Part shown: in pieces, positions 1-8,873 of the stretch
Position numbering within the stretch: position 1 is the stretch's first letter
Layout: every line of letters begins with the position of its first letter
DNA from: an uncultured Spirochaetales bacterium
GTDB taxonomy: Bacteria; Spirochaetota; Spirochaetia; Sphaerochaetales; Sphaerochaetaceae
NCBI GenBank assembly: GCA_945932505.1
Contig: CAMEQB010000002.1
Span: forward strand, 1-56,840
Reading direction: 5' to 3'
Length of the DNA: 56,840 bases
Notes under the pieces: generated by a model
What the model was told of the DNA's origin: nothing
The model's database searches: none
Seen by the model: only the letters and a program-made list of their open reading frames with translations
Made by a program: the position numbers and the translations under genes

Positions 1-145
1 TAGAAAGGCGGTGGAACCCCATGATTCCACTGCCTTTTCTGATTATTCTTGTATCATCTGGTCCTCTACTGATCGTCTTAGAGAAAGCATCTTCAAATAA
101 TCTTTCAGAAATACCTGAACCGGTATCAACCATAATAGAACACAT
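1..145 (-). CDS. asnB: Asparagine synthase (glutamine-hydrolysing), N-terminal fragment running off the window
   Basis: Reading the minus strand from ATG at 145 gives MCSIMVDTGSGISERLFEDAFSKTISRGPDDTRIIRKGSGIMGFHRLS: Cys2 class-II amidotransferase N-terminus plus RGPDD and HRLS motifs. SD GAGGTG just upstream. Absent from the ORF track because it is truncated. Confidence 0.8.
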   Translation of the reverse strand, partial: MCSIMVDTGSGISERLFEDAFSKTISRGPDDTRIIRKGSGIMGFHRLS

Positions 146-149
146 TTAA

Positions 150-2243
150 TCACCTCACACTAAACAATAGGTCACCATATACTGGTACCGGCCAATAGGA
201 AGAAGAACAAATTGTCTCCGCCTCGTCTACACTAGCTCTAAGTCTCTGCATCAAAGGAATGACACAGTCTCTTACTGAGTAGCTCTTCTCTTCTTCAGAA
301 GCGATACCCTTTGTCTTTACGATTGCGTAAGAGAGTTCCTCTGAAGCTGATGCAATGGCATCGGAAAGAGCACTGAGCTTACTGATAGTAGACTTCTCAT
401 ATCCAGACTGAGCGAATGCCTGATACTTCTCTTTCTTCATGAGAGTATCAAGGAGCTCTGAAGTGTAACCTTCGATAGCTGGAAGATAGTCTCTCTGAGC
501 CATATCAACCATTGTGTTGGCTTCAATAAGCACAGTCTTGGAGTAGTTTTCAAGAGTTGTCTCCACTCTACTCTTGATTTCCTTCTCGCTAAATATTCCT
601 TCTCTTGTCAAAAGATCAACATTCTTCTGATCAAGCATGTGAGGGATACAATCAGGAGTTGTCCTATAGTTGGAAAGACCTCTTGCCTCTGCTTCCTTTA
701 CCCATGCCTCGTCATATCCGTTTCCATTGAAGATAATTCTCTTATGAGCGATAAGCGTATCACGAGTAAGAGTATGGACATCGGTTTCGAAGTCTGTGCT
801 CTTCTCGAGAATATCTGCAAACTCACCAAGAACTGATGCAACAGCAGAGTTGATGTAGATATTTGCATCGCTGATGGATGCGGAAGATCCAAGCATTCTG
901 AACTCGAACTTGTTGCCTGTAAATGCAAACGGACTTGTTCTGTTTCTATCTGTTGTGTCTCTGAGGAATCTTGGGAGAACCTTTGCACCAAGCTTCATTG
1001 TCTTTTTCTTTGTTCCTTCATAGCTGTTGTCACTCTCGATGGACTCGATGATTCCTTCAAGTTCGTCACCGACAAAGATAGAGACTATTGCAGGAGGTGC
1101 TTCGTTGGCTCCAAGTCTATGGTCGTTACCTGCAGATGCTACAGATATTCTCAATAGGTCCTGATATTCATCCACTGCCTTGATTACAGCAGAAAGGAAA
1201 AGCAGGAACTGTGCATTTTCATATGGAGTTTCACCAGGGGACAGGAGGTTGATGCCGGTGTCGGTAGCCATAGACCAGTTGTTATGCTTTCCACTGCCGT
1301 TGACACCAGCGAATGGCTTCTCGTGAAGAAGGCAGACAAGGCTGTGTCTATCTGCTACTTTCTGCATCAATTCCATAGTAAGCTGGTTGTGGTCTGCTGC
1401 AATGTTGGTAGTGGAGAATATAGGTGCCATTTCATGCTGAGCAGGAGCGACTTCATTGTGTTCAGTCTTGGCAAGGATTCCATGCTTCCACAGTTCTTCG
1501 TTGAGATCCTGCATAAATGCAGCGACTCTTGGTTTGATTGAACCGAAGTAGTGGTCCTCCATTTCCTGTCCTTTGGGTGCTGATGCACCGAAGAGTGTGC
1601 GTCCTGTAAAGACAAGGTCTTTTCTCTTGAGGTACATTTCTTTATCAACAAGGAAATATTCCTGCTCTGGACCTACGCTTGTCTTTACGCTCTTTACATC
1701 TTCGTTGCCAAAGAGGCGAAGAATGCGAAGTGCAGATCTGTTGATAGCTTCCATACTTCTCAAGAGAGGAGTCTTCTTGTCCAAGGCTTCACCTGTATAG
1801 GAACAGAAAGCTGTAGGAATACATAGTGTGTTGTCTTTGATGAATGCATAACTTGTAGGATCCCAAGCTGTGTATCCACGTGCTTCAAAGGTTGCCCTGA
1901 GACCTCCTGAAGGGAAGGAAGATGCATCTGGCTCACCCTTGATAAGCTCTTTTCCACTGAATTCCATCATTACTCTTCCATCTGGGGAAGGTGTGATAAA
2001 TGAATCATGCTTTTCTGCTGTAATTCCTGTTAAAGGCTGGAACCAATGTGTGAAATGTGTAGCTCCATTTTCAACGGCCCAATTCTTCATAGCTTCAGCA
2101 ACTGCGTTTGCACAGTTGACATCAAGGGCAGCACCCTCATCGATTGTCTTTCTCAGGGAATTGTACACACTCTGGGAAAGGCAGGCTTTCATCATTCTGT
2201 CGTCGAAAACCAATGATCCGAAAATGTCAGTTACGTCTTTCAT
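150..2243 (-). CDS. glnN: Glutamine synthetase type III (GSIII)
   Basis: 697 aa; GSIII-type motifs (EHNEVAPAQHEMAPIF, HEKPFAGVNGSGKHNNWSM, RRLGANEAPPAI-like); SD GGAGG 7 nt upstream of ATG. Confidence 0.95.
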   Translation of the reverse strand: MKDVTDIFGSLVFDDRMMKACLSQSVYNSLRKTIDEGAALDVNCANAVAEAMKNWAVENGATHFTHWFQPLTGITAEKHDSFITPSPDGRVMMEFSGKELIKGEPDASSFPSGGLRATFEARGYTAWDPTSYAFIKDNTLCIPTAFCSYTGEALDKKTPLLRSMEAINRSALRILRLFGNEDVKSVKTSVGPEQEYFLVDKEMYLKRKDLVFTGRTLFGASAPKGQEMEDHYFGSIKPRVAAFMQDLNEELWKHGILAKTEHNEVAPAQHEMAPIFSTTNIAADHNQLTMELMQKVADRHSLVCLLHEKPFAGVNGSGKHNNWSMATDTGINLLSPGETPYENAQFLLFLSAVIKAVDEYQDLLRISVASAGNDHRLGANEAPPAIVSIFVGDELEGIIESIESDNSYEGTKKKTMKLGAKVLPRFLRDTTDRNRTSPFAFTGNKFEFRMLGSSASISDANIYINSAVASVLGEFADILEKSTDFETDVHTLTRDTLIAHKRIIFNGNGYDEAWVKEAEARGLSNYRTTPDCIPHMLDQKNVDLLTREGIFSEKEIKSRVETTLENYSKTVLIEANTMVDMAQRDYLPAIEGYTSELLDTLMKKEKYQAFAQSGYEKSTISKLSALSDAIASASEELSYAIVKTKGIASEEEKSYSVRDCVIPLMQRLRASVDEAETICSSSYWPVPVYGDLLFSVR

Positions 2244-2258
2244 TTCTTTGCCTCCAAT

Positions 2259-2310
2259 AAAAAAAAGGCAATGACACCTCTGGGTTTTATTCCAAAGACG
2301 TCATTGCCTT
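2259..2310 (-). terminator. Intrinsic terminator in the 5' leader of glnN (attenuator)
   Basis: Minus-strand RNA AAGGCAAUGAC...GUCAUUGCCUU (11-bp perfect stem) followed by a run of U, ending directly before the glnN SD. Confidence 0.85.
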
Positions 2311-2311
2311 T
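2294..2311 (-). promoter_or_regulatory. Candidate ANTAR-binding hairpin (P2-like) overlapping the 5' arm of the glnN leader terminator
   Basis: Minus-strand RNA AAAGGC-AAUGAC-GUCUUU: 6-bp stem and hexanucleotide loop with A at position 1 and G at position 4. Mutually exclusive with the terminator stem. Confidence 0.6.
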
Positions 2312-2512
2312 CTAACTGCACAATAGAACTTTTTCTTCTCTCGCGTCAACTCCCTTTTTTACTTTTTTGAAAATTATTTTTAGAGCCCGATACCTAATTT
2401 GTTTCAATAATAACAATTGAGTATACATAAAAATAAGATATTGTTTTTGAGGATTGACTAAAAATACCTATATGTGCTACCTACACATCAACTTTTTTAA
2501 TAGGGGCAAAAT

Positions 2513-3601
2513 ATGAAGTTGGAAGGGGAGGTCAGAATTCCGTCAGGGTGTGCCATCAGCGCAGCCATCAGCAGAAAAGGTAATCTCTTTACAGGAGAAG
2601 GCATGATAAAGGCCATGGAGGTAATGCATGAAAGATCTAATGGACTGGGTGGAGGTTTTGCTGCATATGGCATATATCCAGAGTACAAAGACTACTATGC
2701 TTTCCATATTTTCTACAGCGACAGAAACGCAAGGATTGAGACTGAGTCATTCTTGAAGGAAAGATTTGAGATTGTTCAGGCGGAAGTTATTCCCACCCAC
2801 CAGATCCCTGAGATTACAGACGTTCCTCTTATTTGGCGTTATTTCCTTTCACCACTTAGAAGTATCGTTGATAGAGAGATGCTGGATGAGGATGAATATA
2901 CAGTTAGAGCCGTTACTAAAGTCAACTCCACTATAGATGGTGCTTATGTCTTCTCTTCCGGCAAGAATATGGGTACTTTTAAGGCTGTAGGTTATCCTGA
3001 AGATGTAGGTGTCTTCTATAAAATCGACGAGATCGAAGGATATAGCTGGACAGCCCATGGCCGTTATCCTACCAACACCCCTGGATGGTGGGGAGGCGCT
3101 CATCCATTCTCTCTTCTGGATTTCTCTGTTGTACATAACGGCGAAATCTCAAGCTACGACGCCAATAGACGATTTGTCGAGATGTTCGGCTATCGCTGTT
3201 CGTTGCAGACTGATACTGAAGTAATCACATACATACTTGATTATCTCGTTAGACGACAGGGACTTACACCGGAAGAAGCCGCCAATGTAATCGCTGCTCC
3301 ATTCTGGTCTACAATCGAAAGTAAAGACGAAAAAGAGAGAAAGAGACTTACGTATTTGAGAACTATGTTCTCTTCTCTTCTTGTCACTGGACCATTCTCA
3401 ATTGTCTTTGGCTTTACTGGTGGTCTCATGGCCCTCAATGATAGACTTAAGCTAAGAAGTATGGTTGTGGGTGAGAATAAGGATATGGTTTATGTAGCCA
3501 GTGAAGAGGCTGCAATTCTCTCTGCCGATAGAAATGCCGGTGGTTTCAGATTCCCAATGGGAGGAGAGGCTGTTGTCATCAGGGTTGAAGGAGAGGTATA
3601 A
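2513..3601 (+). CDS. Glutamate synthase domain 1 (class II glutamine amidotransferase), split archaeal-type
   Basis: 362 aa; RIPSGCAISAAISRKG, RSNGLGGGFAAYGIYP, AHGRYPTNTPGWWGGAHPFS, VVHNGEISSYDANR, LQTDTEVI. Confidence 0.88.
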   Translation: MKLEGEVRIPSGCAISAAISRKGNLFTGEGMIKAMEVMHERSNGLGGGFAAYGIYPEYKDYYAFHIFYSDRNARIETESFLKERFEIVQAEVIPTHQIPEITDVPLIWRYFLSPLRSIVDREMLDEDEYTVRAVTKVNSTIDGAYVFSSGKNMGTFKAVGYPEDVGVFYKIDEIEGYSWTAHGRYPTNTPGWWGGAHPFSLLDFSVVHNGEISSYDANRRFVEMFGYRCSLQTDTEVITYILDYLVRRQGLTPEEAANVIAAPFWSTIESKDEKERKRLTYLRTMFSSLLVTGPFSIVFGFTGGLMALNDRLKLRSMVVGENKDMVYVASEEAAILSADRNAGGFRFPMGGEAVVIRVEGEV

Positions 3602-3602
3602 A

Positions 3603-5108
3603 ATGGCTATCAAAAGTGTAATATATCCAGAGTTCGAGGTTGTTAGATACGATAGATGTACACGCTGTGGCAGATGTATCAAAGAGTGTGCAAACGGAGT
3701 ACATTTTTTCTCTCAAGATAAGAAGATGGTGCTCAGCGACGACACCAAGTGCGTCGACTGTCTCAGGTGTATAGCATTCTGTCCTGAGCATGCAATAAAG
3801 ATCGTCAAGAGTGGTTGTACTTTCCGTGACAACGCAAACTGGAGACCAGGCATAGTAAGCGGAATCATCAAGGAGGCCAATACAGGTGGAGTTCTTCTAT
3901 CCAGTATGGGTAACCCTGAACCTTACCCTGTTTATTGGGATAAAATCCTTATAAATGCAAGTCAGGTTACAAACCCATCCATAGATCCACTCCGTGAGCC
4001 TATGGAGACAAGAGTATTTTTGGGTAAGAAGCCTGATAAAATCGAGAGGGATGAAGACGGGAACCTTGTAGATAACCTTCCTCCTCAGATGGAATTATCT
4101 CTTCCAGTCATGTTCTCAGCTATGAGCTATGGCTCCATCAGCTACAATGCCCACTCGGCACTGGCCCAGGCAGCAGAGGAACTTGGTATTTTCTACAACA
4201 CAGGGGAGGGTGGTCTTCACGAAGATTTCTATAAGTATGGAAAGAACACCATTGTACAGGTTGCCAGCGGTAGATTCGGAGTCTGGAGAGGATACTTGGA
4301 GGGAGGCGCCGCCATTGAGATCAAGATGGGGCAGGGGGCAAAGCCAGGTATCGGAGGACACTTGCCTGGAGCGAAGATTGTAGGCGATGTCTCAAGAACA
4401 AGAATGATTCCAGAGGGGACAGACGCCGTTTCTCCTGCTCCTCACCATGATATTTATTCAATCGAGGATTTGAGACAGCTTGTAATATCTCTCAAAGAAG
4501 CCACAGGATATAAAAAGCCAGTAATTGTAAAGGTTGCATCTGTCCATAACATCTCCGCCATTGCCAGCGGTATTGCACGTAGCGGAGCAGACATCATCGC
4601 AATCGATGGTTTCAGAGGTGGTACAGGAGCAGCTCCTACAGCCATCAGAGACAATGTAGGTATTCCTGTGGAACTTGCTCTTGCCTCCGTTGATCAGAGA
4701 TTGAGAGACGAAGGAATAAGAAATAATGTTTCTCTCGTTGTAGGTGGATCTATAAGAAACGCCTCCGATGTAGTCAAGGCTATAGCGTTGGGAGCTGATG
4801 CCGTTTATATTGCTACAGCTGCTCTTATTGCCCTTGGCTGTCACTTGTGTAGAAACTGCCAGAGCGGCAAGTGCTGCTGGGGAATCGCAACTCAGCGCCC
4901 TGACCTTGTTGAAAGACTTAACCCTGAAGAGGGAAAGGAGAGGCTTGTCAATCTTCTTTCAGCCTGGAAGGGGGAGATCAAAGAGATGATGGGTGGAATG
5001 GGTATCAACAGCATAGAAGCGTTGAGAGGAAACAGATTGATGCTTAGAGGTATTGGATTGACACAGAAAGAGCTTGATATTCTAGGCATAACTCATGCAG
5101 GAGAGTAA
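3603..5108 (+). CDS. Glutamate synthase FMN-binding domain (domain 2) with N-terminal ferredoxin-like 4Fe-4S motifs
   Basis: ORF track opens at 3501, but the in-frame ATG at 3603 follows the upstream stop. CTRCGRCIKECANGVHFF and CVDCLRCIAFCP clusters; GEGGLHEDFYKYG, KMGQGAKPGIGGHLPG, IDGFRGGTGAAP, C-rich CHLCRNCQSGKCCWG. Confidence 0.9.
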   Translation: MAIKSVIYPEFEVVRYDRCTRCGRCIKECANGVHFFSQDKKMVLSDDTKCVDCLRCIAFCPEHAIKIVKSGCTFRDNANWRPGIVSGIIKEANTGGVLLSSMGNPEPYPVYWDKILINASQVTNPSIDPLREPMETRVFLGKKPDKIERDEDGNLVDNLPPQMELSLPVMFSAMSYGSISYNAHSALAQAAEELGIFYNTGEGGLHEDFYKYGKNTIVQVASGRFGVWRGYLEGGAAIEIKMGQGAKPGIGGHLPGAKIVGDVSRTRMIPEGTDAVSPAPHHDIYSIEDLRQLVISLKEATGYKKPVIVKVASVHNISAIASGIARSGADIIAIDGFRGGTGAAPTAIRDNVGIPVELALASVDQRLRDEGIRNNVSLVVGGSIRNASDVVKAIALGADAVYIATAALIALGCHLCRNCQSGKCCWGIATQRPDLVERLNPEEGKERLVNLLSAWKGEIKEMMGGMGINSIEALRGNRLMLRGIGLTQKELDILGITHAGE

Positions 5109-5111
5109 AGA

Positions 5112-5828
5112 ATGATTGTTGATGCACAGGGAAAAGATTACAAAGAAGTAGACAGAATAATTAGAGAAAGTAAAGAAAATATTGAAGTCATCAATCCTTC
5201 TGGCCAGAGATTCATTGGAGCCGCTCTCCAGAAAAGAAGAGTCAATGTCTATGGAATAGCAGGAAATGCTCTTGGCTGTTACATGGACGGTGGCTTGATC
5301 GAAGTATTCGGAGACGCCCAGGATGCAGTGGGGGATACAATGAACGATGGAAGAATCATTGTCCATGGCTCTGTAGGGGATGCTCTGGGATATGCTATGA
5401 GAGGCGGCGCCCTCTTTGTTGAAAGAAACGCTGGATACAGAGCTGGAATACATATGAAGGCTTATGGAGAAAAGTCTCCTGTTGTAGTAATAGGTGGCCG
5501 TACTGGTTCTTTCTTGGGTGAGTATCAGGCGGGAGGTACTATTATAGTTCTAGGCCTTGAGAGAGGCGATATGCCTATCAGCGGATATTTCACAGGTGCC
5601 GGTATGTACGGAGGAAAAATAATACTACGTAACCCAGGAGAGGTGTTACTTCGCCCTGAGTGCGAGATGCACAAGGCTGAAAAAGAAGAGATAGAGAGTG
5701 TAAAAGAATCCATTGGAGAATGGTGTTCCATTTTTAATCGTGACGAAAATATGGTTTTTGATGCAGAATTCTATGTAGTTGAACCCAGAAAAGGGGCTGC
5801 TCCAAGACAGAGTTACGTCCCTAACTAG
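5112..5828 (+). CDS. Glutamate synthase domain 3 (GXGXG beta-helix)
   Basis: 238 aa; repeating G-x-x-GDA-G motifs (AGNALGCYMDGGLIEVFGDAQDAVGDTMNDGRIIVHGSVGDALGYAMRGG). Confidence 0.88.
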   Translation: MIVDAQGKDYKEVDRIIRESKENIEVINPSGQRFIGAALQKRRVNVYGIAGNALGCYMDGGLIEVFGDAQDAVGDTMNDGRIIVHGSVGDALGYAMRGGALFVERNAGYRAGIHMKAYGEKSPVVVIGGRTGSFLGEYQAGGTIIVLGLERGDMPISGYFTGAGMYGGKIILRNPGEVLLRPECEMHKAEKEEIESVKESIGEWCSIFNRDENMVFDAEFYVVEPRKGAAPRQSYVPN

Positions 5829-5837
5829 GAGGTATGA

Positions 5838-7046
5838 ATGAAATACACCAAAAATGACATTATAGCGCTTCTGGAAGAAGAGAATGTGGAGTTCGTCAGA
5901 CTGGAGTTTACAGATATATTTGGTCGCCCCAGAAGTATGACTGTAATGCCTGAAGAGTTTGAAAAGGCTGTAGAACATGGAATTTCCATTGATGGATCCG
6001 CAATCCCGGGCCTTGGTGGTGACAATATTCACTCGGATCTTTTTTTAAGCCCTGATTTGGATTCTATTTCTTATCTTCCCTGGCGCCCGGACCAAGGAAA
6101 AGCTGTCAGATTTTTCTGTAACGTAAAAAACCCCGATGGAACTTTTCATAACTGCGACTCCAGGTGGATACTAACAAAAGCCGTAGAGGAAGCGGAAAAA
6201 GAAGGGTACACCTTCTTTTTCGGCACTGAGTTCGAGTTCTATTTGTTTAAGACCGATGCCAAAGGCGAGAGTACTAGAATGCCTATCGACAACGCTGGTT
6301 ATATGGATTCAACTCCCGATGACAAGGGCGACAGCATCAGACGAGAAATATGTCTGCAGCTAAAAGACCTTGGAATGAAGCCTGAAGGCGCCCATCATGA
6401 AGAGGGGCCGGGGCAGAACGAGATCGACTTCGCTTACGCTTCTCCGCTTACTGCCGCAGACAATGCCGTAACATTTTGTCAGATTGTAAAGAGAGTATCC
6501 GCCCTTAACGGCCTCTCTGTAGATTTCTCTCCTAAGCCTCTCTCCGACAAGGCAGGAAACGGGCTTCATATAAATCTCTCCGTAAAGGGTGAAGGAGACG
6601 AGATATTGGAGCATATGATCGCCGGTATATTGGAGCATATTAAGGCTATGACTTTGTTCTTTAACCCTACAGAGTCTTCTTATCGCCGTCTCGGCTCCTT
6701 TAAGGCTCCTAGGTATATTTCTGCATCCCGTGGTAACAGATCTCAGCTAATACGTATTCCTGAAGCTAAGGACCCATATGTAAGGGCAGAGGTGAGAAGC
6801 CCGGACTCCGGGGCCAACCCTTATATAGCTTTTGCTCTTCTCATCTATGCAGGACTAGATGGCATCAAGAGAAAACTGCCACTTAAAGGTGGCTTGGATC
6901 AAAACCTTTATCTTTTGACTCCAGAAGAACTTAGAGGCTGGGATACTATTCCAAAGAGCTTGTTGGAGGCTAAGAACGAAGCTATGAAGAGTCAATTCTT
7001 GAAAACAGTATTACCTCAATCTGTCATTAAATATTATCTGAGGTGA
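5838..7046 (+). CDS. glnA: Glutamine synthetase type I (short form)
   Basis: 402 aa; DIFGRPRSMTVM, DGSAIPG, EEGPGQNEIDFAYASPLTAADN, NGLHINLS, ASRGNRSQLIRIPEA, EVRSPDSGANPYIAFAL. Confidence 0.93.
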   Translation: MKYTKNDIIALLEEENVEFVRLEFTDIFGRPRSMTVMPEEFEKAVEHGISIDGSAIPGLGGDNIHSDLFLSPDLDSISYLPWRPDQGKAVRFFCNVKNPDGTFHNCDSRWILTKAVEEAEKEGYTFFFGTEFEFYLFKTDAKGESTRMPIDNAGYMDSTPDDKGDSIRREICLQLKDLGMKPEGAHHEEGPGQNEIDFAYASPLTAADNAVTFCQIVKRVSALNGLSVDFSPKPLSDKAGNGLHINLSVKGEGDEILEHMIAGILEHIKAMTLFFNPTESSYRRLGSFKAPRYISASRGNRSQLIRIPEAKDPYVRAEVRSPDSGANPYIAFALLIYAGLDGIKRKLPLKGGLDQNLYLLTPEELRGWDTIPKSLLEAKNEAMKSQFLKTVLPQSVIKYYLR

Positions 7047-7049
7047 TGG

Positions 7050-7637
7050 ATGGAATTGAGGGAACTGGTATATTCCACGCTTATTGTCAGTACAACTCCT
7101 TCTTTTGCCTCCTTTGCCTCAGAGCTGTTGAGTCAGAACTCTTTTTATCCAGTGAAGAAAGTAAGCTCTGTAACTGAGGCAAGGCATGCCCTTTCTATAA
7201 GGAGTTACGATGTACTTATCGTAAACTATCCCCTTCTCGATGAGACAGGGTTGGAACTTTCTATGGAAATGAGCAGGGATTGTTCATCTGTAGTATTGAT
7301 GATGGTTCCTGCCACAATGTATGGAGACGTGGAGGCAAAGACAAGGGGGAGTGGCGTATTTCTTTTAAAGAAACCAGTCTCTCTCATCACCCTATCTCAA
7401 TCACTATCTTGGCTCCGTTCCGCCTCCGACAGAGTGAGAAGCGTTCAGAGCGGTAGAGTAAAGCTGGAAGAAAAGATAGATGAAATACGACTTGTAACAA
7501 GAGCCAAATTAATACTTATGGAGAACTTGAAGATGACTGAAGACGAGGCTCATAAGTATATAACCCACGAAGCAATGGATAGATGTATGTCAAAAAGAGA
7601 AGTTGCAAACACTATTCTCAATACATGGTCCAGATGA
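7050..7637 (+). CDS. ANTAR-domain RNA-binding antiterminator with N-terminal (pseudo)receiver domain
   Basis: 195 aa; C-terminal ANTAR-like KLILMENLKMTEDEAHKYITHEAMDRCMSKREVANTIL; N-terminal receiver-like fold. Confidence 0.85.
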   Translation: MELRELVYSTLIVSTTPSFASFASELLSQNSFYPVKKVSSVTEARHALSIRSYDVLIVNYPLLDETGLELSMEMSRDCSSVVLMMVPATMYGDVEAKTRGSGVFLLKKPVSLITLSQSLSWLRSASDRVRSVQSGRVKLEEKIDEIRLVTRAKLILMENLKMTEDEAHKYITHEAMDRCMSKREVANTILNTWSR

Positions 7638-7672
7638 TTTGTGTTTTATTCGTTTCTTTTCTTTATAATCCG

Positions 7673-7702
7673 TTGACCAAAGCTTTAAATATTTACTAAC
7701 AT
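7673..7702 (+). promoter_or_regulatory. Putative sigma70-type promoter for the rpsF operon
   Basis: TTGACC - 18 nt - TAACAT, about 60 nt upstream of rpsF. Confidence 0.5.
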
Positions 7703-7716
7703 AATCTTACCTCTTT

Positions 7717-7733
7717 ATCCGACGTGTTCGGAT
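7717..7733 (+). promoter_or_regulatory. Hairpin in the rpsF 5' leader (possible S6:S18 autoregulatory element)
   Basis: ATCCGA-CGTGT-TCGGAT, 6-bp stem in a roughly 55-nt leader. Confidence 0.35.
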
Positions 7734-7763
7734 CAAATTTATTATGTCCACAAGGAGGAATTC

Positions 7764-8051
7764 ATGATTTCAAATTATGAGTTCACAGTCATCTTCGACG
7801 CTAACGAAGATAAGACTAAAGCAGGACTTGAACTTGTCGAGTCCACCTTCTCAAAGTATGGTGTTGAAGTCACCAAGAAGGAAGACATGGGTGTCAGAAC
7901 ACTGGCATATCTCATCAACAAGCAGGAAAAGGGCCACTACGTCTATTTCGAAATCAAGGCTGATGGTTTGACAATTAAGAATATGTCAAGAGCCTTCGAA
8001 CTTTCTTCAGACGTCCTCAAGTACCTGTTCATCAATCCGGAAAAGAACTGA
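7764..8051 (+). CDS. rpsF: 30S ribosomal protein S6
   Basis: 95 aa; S6-like YEFTVIFD... followed by ssb and rpsR; SD AAGGAGG. Confidence 0.93.
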   Translation: MISNYEFTVIFDANEDKTKAGLELVESTFSKYGVEVTKKEDMGVRTLAYLINKQEKGHYVYFEIKADGLTIKNMSRAFELSSDVLKYLFINPEKN

Positions 8052-8063
8052 GGGTAGATATTC

Positions 8064-8573
8064 ATGTCAGACATCAACTGCGTAACACTCACAGGTAGAT
8101 TGACTAGAGACGCTGAGCTCAAATATACACAAAACGGTGGAGCTATAGTAAGGTTCTCCATGGCTGTCAACAGATCAAAGAGGAATGCTGACGGTAGCTG
8201 GGCTGAAGAAGCTTCATATTTTGATTGTGTCTATTTCGGCAAGGGCGCTGAAAGTGTCAACTCCTATCTATCCCGTGGTCGTCAGGTTGCCGTAAGCGGA
8301 GAGCTTAGACAATCCCGATGGGAACAGGATGGACAGACGAGAAGTAGGGTTGAGGTCTTTGTGAACAATCTTTCCCTACTGTCACAGGGTGGTTCAAAAC
8401 CTCAAGATGGAGATGGTGGTTCTACTTATCAGAAGCCTGCAACTCCATATAGAGAGAACCAGAACAGTTATTCAAAGCCTCAGAACCAGTATCGCCAGCA
8501 GCCTCAGTATCAACAGGCTCCTGTACAGCAGAATGGTCCAGAGGAATTTCAGGACGACGATATTCCGTTCTAA
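8064..8573 (+). CDS. ssb: Single-stranded DNA-binding protein
   Basis: 169 aa; INCVTLTGRLTRDAELKYTQNGGAIVRFSMAVNR; acidic C-terminal tip EEFQDDDIPF. Confidence 0.96.
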   Translation: MSDINCVTLTGRLTRDAELKYTQNGGAIVRFSMAVNRSKRNADGSWAEEASYFDCVYFGKGAESVNSYLSRGRQVAVSGELRQSRWEQDGQTRSRVEVFVNNLSLLSQGGSKPQDGDGGSTYQKPATPYRENQNSYSKPQNQYRQQPQYQQAPVQQNGPEEFQDDDIPF

Positions 8574-8587
8574 TTAAGGAGTAAAAA

Positions 8588-8869
8588 ATGAAAGACGATA
8601 GAGATTTTAACGAAATGGATAAAGGTGCACTCAAAGACAGAAAGATGGGTGTCAGAAAGGCTGGCTACAAGAAAAAGGTTTGTAAGTTCTGCCAGGGTGC
8701 TGCTCCAGCTGATTACAAGAACAGTGAAATGCTTAAGAGATACATCACAGAGAGAGGCAAGATTCTCCCTGCTCGCATAACTGGAACTTGTGCTAAGCAC
8801 CAGAGAGCTCTCAACAGAGAAATCAAGAGAGCAAGAACACTTGCTTATCTCCCATTCGAGAAGAAGTGA
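8588..8869 (+). CDS. rpsR: 30S ribosomal protein S18
   Basis: 93 aa; KVCKFCQG...[49 protein letters not shown]. Confidence 0.96.
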   Translation: MKDDRDFNEMDKGALKDRKMGVRKAGYKKKVCKFCQGAAPADYKNSEMLKRYITERGKILPARITGTCAKHQRALNREIKRARTLAYLPFEKK

Positions 8870-8873
8870 GGAA

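Noticed and set aside
2449-2512. ANTAR-type hairpin upstream of the plus-strand glutamate synthase operon
   Set aside because: Only a weak ATGTG...CACAT inverted repeat is present; no hexaloop with A1/G4 and no convincing terminator alternative.
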